DNA of 64,000 nt from DASQHW01 sp038238245 (GTDB lineage Bacteria; Actinomycetota; Acidimicrobiia; IMCC26256; PALSA-610), in NCBI GenBank assembly GCA_038238245.1, contig JBBRXX010000023.1, positions 1 to 64,000 on the forward strand, written 5' to 3'. The position numbers and the translations under genes were made by a program. Each line of letters opens with the position of its first letter. Within the stretch, counting starts at the first letter, position 1. Of this stretch, positions 32,957 to 40,967 are shown piece by piece. A model generated the notes under the pieces. It was not told the origin of the DNA. It saw only the letters and a list, made by a program, of their open reading frames with translations, and did no database searches.

Positions 32957-33576
32957 CTCTCGCTCCGCAAAAGCGCCTGGTGGTGGTCACCGGGACCGGC
33001 ACCGACATCGGCAAGACGTATGTCACGGCCGCCGTCGCGCGCGCACTCGGCGCCCACGCCCGCAAACCCGTGCAGTCGTTCGCCCGCTCGGACGCGACAA
33101 CCGACGCCGACGTACTTGCCGCCGCGAGCGGCGAGCCGGTCGAACGCGTGTGTCCCCGTCACCGCTGGCTTCCCCTGCCGATGGCGCCACCGATGGCGGC
33201 TGACGCGCTCGGCCTTCCCGCGATCCACCTCGCCGACCTCGTGCGCGAGCTCGACGTCCCGGAAACCGGCGTCACGCTCGTCGAAGGCGCCGGCGGCCTG
33301 CTCTCTCCGCTCGGCCACGACGGCGACACCCGCGACCTGATCGCGGCGTGCGCACCCGACGCCGTCGTCCTCGTCGCCGGCGCGGGCCTCGGGACGATCG
33401 GTTTGGTCCGGCTGTGCGCGGAAGCGCTCAGCGTGGCACCAATCGTGTACATGAACCGGTTCGATGGCGCGGACAGCCTGCACCGTCGCAACGTCGAATG
33501 GCTCCGGGCGCGGGAGGGCCTCGAGGTCGTCACCGACCTCGAGGCCCTCGCCCAACGTCTCAGGACGCGCTACTGA
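32953..33576 (+). CDS. bioD: Dethiobiotin synthetase BioD
   Basis: ATP-dependent carboxylation of DAPA to dethiobiotin. 207 residues. The P-loop is GTGTDIGKT (14-22); KPVQSF and VEGAGGLLSPL (about 113-123) are the other family marks. The GTG start overlaps the bioF stop. The 3' end overlaps the convergent livK by seven bases and contains a perfect 16-bp inverted repeat that probably terminates transcription. bioB is not in the window. Confidence 0.93.
   Translation: MTLAPQKRLVVVTGTGTDIGKTYVTAAVARALGAHARKPVQSFARSDATTDADVLAAASGEPVERVCPRHRWLPLPMAPPMAADALGLPAIHLADLVRELDVPETGVTLVEGAGGLLSPLGHDGDTRDLIAACAPDAVVLVAGAGLGTIGLVRLCAEALSVAPIVYMNRFDGADSLHRRNVEWLRAREGLEVVTDLEALAQRLRTRY
33514..33549. terminator. 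Perfect 16-bp hairpin within the 3' end of bioD
   Basis: GAGGGCCTCGAGGTCG (33514-33529) is complemented exactly by CGACCTCGAGGCCCTC (33534-33549) around TCAC. It codes for REGLEVVTDLEALA and lies 21 bases before the overlapping stops of bioD and livK. The likely role is a bidirectional terminator built into coding sequence; there is no U-tract. Confidence 0.65.
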
Positions 33577-34949
33577 TGCAACAGGGACTGCGGTGAGAGC
33601 TCCGCGGTCTTGCCGTCGAGATCGGTGATGGGGCCCAACGCCTTGGTGTGTGCGGCCGTGCTGTCATAGGTCACCAACTGGAACGTCTCGCCGACGAACC
33701 AGTCCTGCGCGCTGGTGTTCCACGTCGAGTCGGCGAGCTGGAGGCCGACACCCTTCACGTCCTTGAGCGTGCGCGCGGTCTCCATGACCGAACCGCGATC
33801 GAGCTTGGGCGAGCTCTCGAGGATCTTGGCCATGAGTGCCGCGGTGGTCCAGCCGTACGCCACGATGCCGTCGGAGACGTCGGCGTCCGAGTACTTCTTC
33901 ACCTGCTGCGTGTACAGCTGCATCGCGGGGTTGCTCGCGTTCGCGGGATCCGCGGGATCGAGCAACGGCGTCACGGTGAGGAGGCCGTTGGCATTCGGCC
34001 CCGCGGCACCGAGGAGCAGCTTCGACACGCAGGTGCCCGACATGTACACGATCGGCTTCCAACCCGCGTCACCCATTGCGTTGAGCGCACTCGGACACGC
34101 GAGCAGGGCCGCACCGACGACGAAGGCGTCGGCTTTGGTTGCCGCGAGGCTGGTGACCTGCGCCTTCACGTCGGAGCTCTCGGGGTCGTAGCCCTGCTCC
34201 TGCACGATCGACAGGTTGGTGCCTTTCACGAGCTCCTGCAGCGTCTCGGCATAGGACTGCCCGAAGTCGTCGCTCGCCTTGAGCACCGCGATCTTCGCGT
34301 TCGGCTTGTTCTTCTTCAGGTAGTCGACGAACACCCGCATCTCGAGCGGGTACGGCACGAGCTCGGAGCCGAGCATCCACGGGAACTTCGTGTTGCCCCA
34401 CTGCACCGCACCGGATGCGATGAGCAGATCGGGCACACAGTCGCTGTCGACGGTGTCACGTGCGCCGAGGTTGTTCTTGGTGCCGACCACGTTGAACAGC
34501 GAGAACACCTTGGTGTCATTGATCAGGGAGTTGACGTTCGTCACCGTCCGCGCCGCGTCGTAGGCGTCGTCCTTGTCGACGAGCTTGATCTTGTACTTCT
34601 TGCCGCTTCCCTTCGGCACCTCGACGCCGCCTTGCGCATTGAGGTACTGGAAGTACGACTTCTCGCCCTTCAGGATCGCGATGAACGGCGCGTACTGACC
34701 GGACTGGGGCAAGCTCGTACCGAGCGTGATCGTGTCGCCGCTCACGCCGACCGTGTCTTGCCCGGCGGGACAATTGGACGTGTCGACGACCGGCGTCGCG
34801 TCGGGCGCCCCGTTGGCTCCGGTGGTCGCGGTCGTGTTGCCGCTGCGACGGCTACTGCCACATGCGGCCGCGACGAGCGCGAGCACCGTGCACAACGCGA
34901 GCAAGTACCTCCACGATGCCCGGCGGCGTTCACGAATGACGTGATTCAT
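33570..34949 (-). CDS. livK: Branched-chain amino-acid-type ABC transporter substrate-binding lipoprotein
   Basis: A 459-residue periplasmic-binding-type protein (type 1 fold) anchored as a lipoprotein. The signal peptide ends LALVAAACGSS with lipid-attachment C30. A serine/threonine-rich linker follows, then the binding domain (TITLGTSLPQSGQYAPF, KIAVLKASDDFGQSYAE, GYDPESSDVKAQVTSL). It is the last gene of livGFHMK. Proteins of this set bind branched-chain amino acids, but also amides, urea or aromatic acids; the ligand is not deducible. The gene overlaps bioD tail to tail. Confidence 0.88.
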   Translation of the reverse strand: MNHVIRERRRASWRYLLALCTVLALVAAACGSSRRSGNTTATTGANGAPDATPVVDTSNCPAGQDTVGVSGDTITLGTSLPQSGQYAPFIAILKGEKSYFQYLNAQGGVEVPKGSGKKYKIKLVDKDDAYDAARTVTNVNSLINDTKVFSLFNVVGTKNNLGARDTVDSDCVPDLLIASGAVQWGNTKFPWMLGSELVPYPLEMRVFVDYLKKNKPNAKIAVLKASDDFGQSYAETLQELVKGTNLSIVQEQGYDPESSDVKAQVTSLAATKADAFVVGAALLACPSALNAMGDAGWKPIVYMSGTCVSKLLLGAAGPNANGLLTVTPLLDPADPANASNPAMQLYTQQVKKYSDADVSDGIVAYGWTTAALMAKILESSPKLDRGSVMETARTLKDVKGVGLQLADSTWNTSAQDWFVGETFQLVTYDSTAAHTKALGPITDLDGKTAELSPQSLLHQ

Positions 34950-34962
34950 GGCGCGATCCCTT

Positions 34963-36039
34963 TCACGTTGTGAGTGGTGCAGGAGCTGTAGGCGGCGCGC
35001 CGGATCGACCGGTTGCGAGGCGCGCCCAGAAGCGGCGCAGTCCGCCGACGATGCCGTCGGGCATCACGAAGACGAACAGGATCAGCAAGATGCCGAAGAT
35101 CGCTGGAGACGCGGCCGGGTTGCCGAGCGTGCGTTTCAACACACCGAGCGAGCCGAGGTGCCTCGGCAACACCTCCGAGATGATCCACTGGAGGGAGACC
35201 ACCACGGCCGCGCCCACGAGTGGGCCGATCACCGTGGCCGTACCGCCGATCACCACCGCGACGAGGAACTTGATCGAGAGCTGGAACGTCTGCACCTTGT
35301 CCGCATTGGCCAGGTGATCTACGAGCACCGAGCACGAACCGGCGATGCCGGCGTACAGCGCGCTCAGCGCGAACGCCATGATCTTCACGCGCGCGGCGTT
35401 GATGCCCACCGTCTCGGCGGCGGCCTCGTGGTCGCGCACGGCGATCAGGGCGCGCCCGAAGCGGCTGCGCACCATGAGGTACGTGGCGACGACCAGCACG
35501 ATCGCGAGCGCGAACGTCACGTAGTACCCCCACTGGTCGTCGCGACCGATCGCCGACAGCCAGGTCGGCACCCACGCCGGCGGCGCAAGCTCCGTCCGGT
35601 TGAGAGCGACGAGGTTGGTGCCGCCCGTGACGTGCACGTAGTGCTTGGTGAGATCGGGAAACACCACTGCGAGACCGAGCGTCACGAGCGCGAGGTACAG
35701 CCCCTTGACGCGCAGCGCCGGGAACCCGATCAACACGCCGACGAAGAAGCAGATCGGCGCCGAGACCAGCAACGTCGGGAGGAACTGCCAGCCGTGCTGG
35801 TGCATCAACAACCCGCTTGTGTATGCGCCGACGCCGAAGAAGGCGCCGTGGCCGATCGACACCTGGCCGTTGTACCCGGTCAGGAGGTTGAGGCCCATCG
35901 CGGCGATCCCGATGTACAGCGCTTGGGCCCACCGCTGGGTATCGGTGGCGTTCGCGAGGTGGGGAACCACCGAGAGCACCACGAGCGCGACGACCGCGGC
36001 CACGAGCCCGATCACCTGGAGCTGGCGACGGGAGTTCAC
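34963..36039 (-). CDS. livM: LIV-type ABC transporter permease LivM
   Basis: A 358-residue inner-membrane permease with about eight to ten hydrophobic segments. The family stretch YIGIAAMGLNLLTGYNGQVSIGHGAFFGVGAYTS is at about 45-80, and the cytoplasmic loop with AVRDHEAAAETVGINAARVKIMAFALSA contacts the ATPases. The GTG start at 36039 overlaps the livH stop (GTGTGA region); the much longer frame to 36465 is not LivM-like. It pairs with LivH to form the channel. Confidence 0.92.
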   Translation of the reverse strand: MNSRRQLQVIGLVAAVVALVVLSVVPHLANATDTQRWAQALYIGIAAMGLNLLTGYNGQVSIGHGAFFGVGAYTSGLLMHQHGWQFLPTLLVSAPICFFVGVLIGFPALRVKGLYLALVTLGLAVVFPDLTKHYVHVTGGTNLVALNRTELAPPAWVPTWLSAIGRDDQWGYYVTFALAIVLVVATYLMVRSRFGRALIAVRDHEAAAETVGINAARVKIMAFALSALYAGIAGSCSVLVDHLANADKVQTFQLSIKFLVAVVIGGTATVIGPLVGAAVVVSLQWIISEVLPRHLGSLGVLKRTLGNPAASPAIFGILLILFVFVMPDGIVGGLRRFWARLATGRSGAPPTAPAPLTT

Positions 36040-36917
36040 ACTCGCTCCACGCGTCGGGTCCCGAAGAGTCCCTGGGGCCGGAGCATCAAGACGACGAGGA
36101 TCAGTCCGAAGGGCACGACGAGCACGATGTCGCTCAGCGACTTGATGTACTGGGTCGTCAGCGACTGCGCGACCCCGACGATCAGGCCGCCGACGACGGC
36201 GCCGAGCGGACTGTCGAACCCGCCGAGCGCGGCGGCGGCGAACGAGAACACCAGGATCGATTGCATCGATGACGCCTGGAGCCCGATCGTCGGGATGATG
36301 AGGCAGCCCGCCAGCGCGCCGAGGGCGGCCGCGAGCGCCCAACCGAGCATCAGCATCTGGCCGGCGGGCACCCCGACGAGCCGGCTCGACTCGGGGTTCG
36401 ACGACACCGCACGGAACGCGAGTCCGAGCTTGGTGTGCTGGAACAGGAGATAGAGGACGAGGCATACGACGATCAGCACGCCGACGAGGACGAGCGTATC
36501 GGCCGAGATCTGCACGTCACCCGGCCGCCACACGTGCTTCGGATACGCGCGCGGGAGGTTGGTCTTGATGTCAGCGCCGAACTGCACCTGCACGATCGAG
36601 TTCAACGCGAGGAACATGCCGATCGTGACGATCACGAGCACGAGCGGCGACGAGTTCTCGACGGGACGGATCACCACCCGCTCGATCGCGGCGCCGCCGA
36701 TGAACGACAGCACCATGGTGAGCAGGATCGCGACGATGACCGGGAGACCGCGATCGGTGAAGAACCAAAAGAGGTAGGTCGAGTAGAGCGCCATTTCGCC
36801 CTGCGCGAAGTTCAGGATCCCGGTCGTGCGGTAGATCAGCACGAGCGCGAGCGCGAGCGACGCGTACACGGCACCGTTGCCGATCCCGTTCATCAACTGG
36901 GTGAGGAACAACGACAC
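36036..36917 (-). CDS. livH: LIV-type ABC transporter permease LivH
   Basis: A 293-residue membrane permease. The N-terminus (VSLFLTQLMNGIGNGAVYASLALALVLIYRTTGILNFAQGEMAL) is the classic LivH start, and FRAVSSNPESSRLVGVPAGQMLMLGWALAAALGALAG holds the ATPase-contact loop. Multiple hydrophobic segments span the protein. GTG is the start at 36917. It forms the heterodimeric channel with LivM, whose gene overlaps its stop. Confidence 0.93.
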   Translation of the reverse strand: MSLFLTQLMNGIGNGAVYASLALALVLIYRTTGILNFAQGEMALYSTYLFWFFTDRGLPVIVAILLTMVLSFIGGAAIERVVIRPVENSSPLVLVIVTIGMFLALNSIVQVQFGADIKTNLPRAYPKHVWRPGDVQISADTLVLVGVLIVVCLVLYLLFQHTKLGLAFRAVSSNPESSRLVGVPAGQMLMLGWALAAALGALAGCLIIPTIGLQASSMQSILVFSFAAAALGGFDSPLGAVVGGLIVGVAQSLTTQYIKSLSDIVLVVPFGLILVVLMLRPQGLFGTRRVERV

Positions 36918-36926
36918 CTGATCGCC

Positions 36927-37637
36927 TCAGATCCCGAGGTACGCGCGGCGTACCTCGTCGTTGCCGGCGAGCTCTTCCGCCGTGCCCGATGTGACAATCG
37001 TTCCGGTCTCGAGCACGTAGCCGCGTGTCGCGATTCCGAGCGCGAGGTTGGCGTTCTGTTCCACGACGAGCATCGAGACACCTTGCTCCCGGTTCAGGTC
37101 CCCGAGTGTCCGGAACAGCATCTGCGTCACGATCGGTGCGAGGCCGAGCGACGGCTCGTCGAGCAGCACGAGCTTCGGACGCGCCATCATCGCCCGCGCG
37201 ATCGCGAGCATCTGCTGCTCGCCGCCACTCATGCTTCCCGCTTGCTGGTCGTGCCGCTCACCCAGTCTCGGGAAGACCGAGAACCAGCGGTCGATGTCGG
37301 CGTCGACCTCCTTGTCGCGACTGGAGTACGCGCCGATGCGGAGGTTCTCGGAAACGGTGAGGTCGACGATCGTGCCGCGGCCCTGCGGGACGTGGGCGAC
37401 GCCCGCGGCGGCGATCTGCTCAGGTTTGCGGCCGAGGATCGGCCGGCCCGCGAGCTCGATGCGGCCATGTGCGTCGACCATCCCGCAGATCGCCCGCAAG
37501 GTCGTCGTCTTCCCGGCTCCGTTGGCGCCGAGGATCACGACGACCTCGCCCTCGTTCACCGAGAAATCGATACCGTGCAACACCCGCACCGCGCCGTAGG
37601 CGGCTCTCAGCTCGGAGACTTCGAGCAGCGCGCTCAT
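36927..37637 (-). CDS. livF: LIV-type ABC transporter ATP-binding protein LivF
   Basis: A 236-residue ATPase. Walker A is GANGAGKTT (about 37-45), the signature is MSGGEQQMLAIARAMMARPKLVLLDEPSLGLAP with Walker B at LVLLDEP, followed by a VVEQN switch. It is one of two ATPases of the importer, of the LivF type by PQGRGTIVDLTVSENL. The ATG overlaps the livG stop (ATGA). Confidence 0.94.
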   Translation of the reverse strand: MSALLEVSELRAAYGAVRVLHGIDFSVNEGEVVVILGANGAGKTTTLRAICGMVDAHGRIELAGRPILGRKPEQIAAAGVAHVPQGRGTIVDLTVSENLRIGAYSSRDKEVDADIDRWFSVFPRLGERHDQQAGSMSGGEQQMLAIARAMMARPKLVLLDEPSLGLAPIVTQMLFRTLGDLNREQGVSMLVVEQNANLALGIATRGYVLETGTIVTSGTAEELAGNDEVRRAYLGI

Positions 37638-38356
37638 GCGGTCGGCGCGCCGAGGTAGGCCTCGACGACGCGAGGGTTGTCGCGCACCTCGGCGGGCTTG
37701 CCCTCGGCGATCTTCGAGCCGAAGTCGAGCACCACGATGTGGTCGGAGATCGCCATGACCATCGTCATGTGGTGCTCGACGAGCAGCACCGTGAGCTTGA
37801 ACTCGTCGCGCACGGACCGGATGAGCTCCCCGAGCTCGTCGACCTCGGAGTGCGTGAGTCCGGCGGCAGGCTCGTCGAGCAGGAGAAGTCGTGGTCGCGC
37901 GGCGAGCGCGCGCGCGATCTCGATGCGCTTCAACGTGCCGTAGGGAAGCCCGACCGCGGGCCGATCGGCAAGATGCTCGAGCGAGAGCCGCGCGAGAATT
38001 CCGCGCGCCTCCGCGCGCCGCTTGGCGTTCGCCGGTCCGTGCGTGTAGCCGCCGATCAGCACGTTGTCGAGCACGGAGAGCGCCGGGAACAACGCGAGAT
38101 TCTGGAATGTGCGCGCGATGCCGACCTTCGCGATCCGGGACGCGGGCATCGCCAGCAGGCGCTTGCCGTCGTAGACGATCTCGCCGCTCGTCGGGTGATA
38201 CAGCCGGCTGACGCAGTTGAAGAGTGTCGTCTTGCCGGCGCCGTTCGGACCGATCAGGGCGCAGATCTGGCCCTGCTCGATCGTGAACGTCAGGTCGGCG
38301 AGCGCGACGATGCCGCCGAACTCGACGCGCACGTCCTCGACCGACAACAACGCCAT
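37634..38356 (-). CDS. livG: LIV-type ABC transporter ATP-binding protein LivG
   Basis: A 240-residue ATPase. Walker A is GPNGAGKTT (about 36-44); the LivG-specific segment IARTFQNLALFPALSVLDNVLIG follows. The signature region reads LPYGTLKRIEIARALAARPRLLLLDEPAAGL, with LPYGTLKR in place of LSGGQ as is usual in LivG. VEHHM is the switch. It is the first gene of livG-F-H-M-K and must carry the operon promoter in the 83 bp between it and dapB. Confidence 0.94.
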   Translation of the reverse strand: MALLSVEDVRVEFGGIVALADLTFTIEQGQICALIGPNGAGKTTLFNCVSRLYHPTSGEIVYDGKRLLAMPASRIAKVGIARTFQNLALFPALSVLDNVLIGGYTHGPANAKRRAEARGILARLSLEHLADRPAVGLPYGTLKRIEIARALAARPRLLLLDEPAAGLTHSEVDELGELIRSVRDEFKLTVLLVEHHMTMVMAISDHIVVLDFGSKIAEGKPAEVRDNPRVVEAYLGAPTA

Positions 38357-38439
38357 GCCACATCCCCCCGGATCAAGCGGGCGAGAACCTAGTCGCGTTC
38401 TCGCCAAAAGACCCACAGTTCGCTCCGCGTCACGTGCGT

Positions 38440-39228
38440 TCAGAGACCGAGCAGGCGGTCGAGACCGACCGTGAGGCCCGGCGTGTCGACCACTTTGCGG
38501 ATCGCGAGCAGCACTCCGGGCATGAACGACGATCGGTCGATCGTGTCGTGCCGGATCGTCAGCGTCTGGCCGGTCGTGCCGAGGATGACCTCTTGGTGCG
38601 CCACGAGACCCCTGAGTCTCACCGCATGAATCGGGATCCCGTCGACCATCCCGCCCCGGGCGCCTGCGGCGACGAGCCTGGTGGTCGGGTCGTCGAGCCA
38701 TTCCTTCGACGCGGCCACCATGCGCTGCGCGGTGTGGACGGCGGTCCCGGAGGGCGCGTCGACCTTGTGCTCGTGATGGAGCTCGATGATCTCCGCGCTC
38801 TCGAAGAACGGTGCGGCGAGCTCTGCGAAGCGGGTCATCAGCACGGCCCCGATCGCGAAATTCGGCGCGATGACGGCGTTCGCCTCCCCCGCGGCGAACA
38901 GGGCGGCAACCTCGGCGAGCTCGTCGTCGGCGAAGCCCGACGTGCCGACGACCGCGTGCACCCCGTGGGTCGCACACCACTGCAGGTTCTCGCGTGCGGC
39001 TTCGGCGACGGTGAAATCGACGGCAACGTCGGCGCCGGCCGCCTCGAGCGCGTCGGGCTTGGCCGCGACCTGGATCTGCGTCCCCGACAGGCCGAGCTGC
39101 TGCAGGTCGATACCGGAGTGGAAGGGATCGACTGCCGCCACGAGCTCGAGGTCGGAGGCGTCGTGCACTGCCCGGCACACCGTCGAGCCCATCCGGCCGG
39201 CGGCACCGAACACCCCGACGCGAATCAT
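38440..39228 (-). CDS. dapB: 4-hydroxy-tetrahydrodipicolinate reductase DapB
   Basis: Reduces the DapA product toward tetrahydrodipicolinate in lysine/DAP synthesis. 262 residues. The dinucleotide motif GVFGAAGRMGS is at about 5-15, GTSGF near 94, and the catalytic and substrate motif HHEHKVDAPSGTA near 151-163. The start is ATG 39228, preceded by GGTGGGAAG. It supplies the pathway that dapC, dapD, dapE and dapF in this window continue; dapA is absent from the window. Confidence 0.95.
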   Translation of the reverse strand: MIRVGVFGAAGRMGSTVCRAVHDASDLELVAAVDPFHSGIDLQQLGLSGTQIQVAAKPDALEAAGADVAVDFTVAEAARENLQWCATHGVHAVVGTSGFADDELAEVAALFAAGEANAVIAPNFAIGAVLMTRFAELAAPFFESAEIIELHHEHKVDAPSGTAVHTAQRMVAASKEWLDDPTTRLVAAGARGGMVDGIPIHAVRLRGLVAHQEVILGTTGQTLTIRHDTIDRSSFMPGVLLAIRKVVDTPGLTVGLDRLLGL

Positions 39229-39310
39229 GCGCTTCCCACCGTACTGGACGGGCAGAATCACGGTACGGAAGCGGCACGCCACATCGGACCGCCGCGAGGG
39301 AGCCATGGGC

Positions 39311-40960
39311 ATGACCTCTTCGTTCGACGCAGCCCGGGACGCGCTCGCCGCGTGGCGGGCAGACGTTCCATCCGACCCGTACGAAGCCGACGGACCGCTG
39401 CGCGCACTCGTCGCGTCCTCGGTGGTCGACGCCGAACGTCGACGGGGACTCGATGCGCGAGCGAGCGCATTCGGACGCGCGGTTGTCGCCGAGGTGGCAC
39501 CGGCCGTCGAGGAGTTCGAACGCCGCGCTCGCGGACCGGAGCTCCGGCGGTGGGACGGCATCGGCCGGAGGGTCGAGCGGGTGGAGTTCGACGGCGCGTA
39601 CCACGACGCCGGCACGACGATCTGGGCCTCGGGACTCGTGGCCGACAGCGGGACGCCCGGTCGCGCGTTCGAACAGGCGACCCTGCTGTACCTGCTCTCG
39701 CTCGAAGGTGAGGCCGGTCACGCGTGCCCCGCGGTGTGCACGATCGGAATGGCGCGCGCCCTGCGCCGGCGTGCCGAGCCGGCCGTGCGCGAGCGTTTCC
39801 TGCCGTCGCTCCTGGAGCGCGAGTACGCGCGCTGCGATCGCGCGTCACAGTTCATGACCGAAGTGCAGGGCGGCAGCGACGTGGGCGCCAACGCGACGCT
39901 CGCGACGCCGGCTGGCGACGGCACCTTTCGGGTGTCGGGCGAGAAGTGGTTCTGCTCGGTCGCCGAGGCCGACCAGTTCCTCATCACCGCCCGCGTGCCG
40001 GGCGCCGGCGACGGCACTCGCGGACTCGGATGCTTCGCGATCCCCCGCGAGATCGACGGCGCGCCCAACGGGTTCGCGCTCCGCCGGCTGAAGGACAAGC
40101 TCGGCACACGGGGCATGGCGTCGGGCGAGATGGATTTCGACGCCGCCTGCGCGTATCCGATCGGGCCCGTCGAAGAAGGCTTCAAGACCGCGGTGGGCGT
40201 CGTGCTCAACACGTCTCGCTGGCTCACCGCGGTGGGCGCGACCGGGTTGATGCGGCGGGCGGTGATCGAAGCGCGGGTGTACGCGCGCCATCGACGGGCA
40301 TTCGGTCAGCCGATCGAGAGCTTTCCACTCGTGCGGCGGATACTCGCATCGATGACCTGCGAGTGGCTCGCGGCGCTGCATCTGTCGTGGATGCTCACGG
40401 AGCTCGAAGACGTCATCGACGCCGGTACCGCCGACGAGGAGAGCGCGCGCTTCCATCGTTTCCTGGTGAACGTCACGAAGTACGCGGCGAGCGGTGCCGC
40501 GACCCGTGTCGTGCGCGACGGCATCGAGATCCTGGGCGGCAACGGCACGATCGAGGACTTCTCGGTCCTGCCGCGGCTGTACCGCGACGCGATCGTGTAC
40601 GAGTCGTGGGAAGGGACGCACAACGTGATCGCGCAACAGGTGCTGAACGACTGCGTGCGGCTTCAGCTGTTCGACGTCGTCGGGGCGCGGATCGAGTCGC
40701 TGTCCCCCTCTGATCGCGTGGCCGGCGCGGCGAAGGCGGCGTTGATCGACGGGCAACGGGCAATCGACGACCGCGCGTGGGGCGCGCTGCACTTCCGCAG
40801 CGTCCTCGACCGGCTCGCACGGATACTCGCGGCCGCTTCGCTGTCGGCACGCGGCCAAGGCGCCGCCGGCGTCTACCTCGCGGCGACGCTCGACCCGTCG
40901 TACCGGGCCGAAGAAGATGCCGACCTCCCCGACCACATCGACGCCGTGCTGTCGTCCTGA
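39311..40960 (+). CDS. Acyl-CoA dehydrogenase family protein
   Basis: A 549-residue flavoprotein of the acyl-CoA dehydrogenase superfamily. The flavin-binding segment (SQFMTEVQGGSDVGANAT then GEKWFCSVAEADQFLITARVPG) and C-terminal half (AFGQPIESFPLVRRILASM; ILGGNGTIEDFSVLPRLYRDAIVYESWEGTHNVIAQQVLND) resemble the AidB-like branch. The substrate is unknown. ATG 39311 is chosen because GGAG lies eight bases before it; ATG 39305 is alternative. It is divergent from dapB and converges on the M16 peptidase gene, and so interrupts the dapB-protease neighbourhood. Confidence 0.87.
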   Translation: MTSSFDAARDALAAWRADVPSDPYEADGPLRALVASSVVDAERRRGLDARASAFGRAVVAEVAPAVEEFERRARGPELRRWDGIGRRVERVEFDGAYHDAGTTIWASGLVADSGTPGRAFEQATLLYLLSLEGEAGHACPAVCTIGMARALRRRAEPAVRERFLPSLLEREYARCDRASQFMTEVQGGSDVGANATLATPAGDGTFRVSGEKWFCSVAEADQFLITARVPGAGDGTRGLGCFAIPREIDGAPNGFALRRLKDKLGTRGMASGEMDFDAACAYPIGPVEEGFKTAVGVVLNTSRWLTAVGATGLMRRAVIEARVYARHRRAFGQPIESFPLVRRILASMTCEWLAALHLSWMLTELEDVIDAGTADEESARFHRFLVNVTKYAASGAATRVVRDGIEILGGNGTIEDFSVLPRLYRDAIVYESWEGTHNVIAQQVLNDCVRLQLFDVVGARIESLSPSDRVAGAAKAALIDGQRAIDDRAWGALHFRSVLDRLARILAAASLSARGQGAAGVYLAATLDPSYRAEEDADLPDHIDAVLSS

Positions 40961-40967
40961 GGCGACC

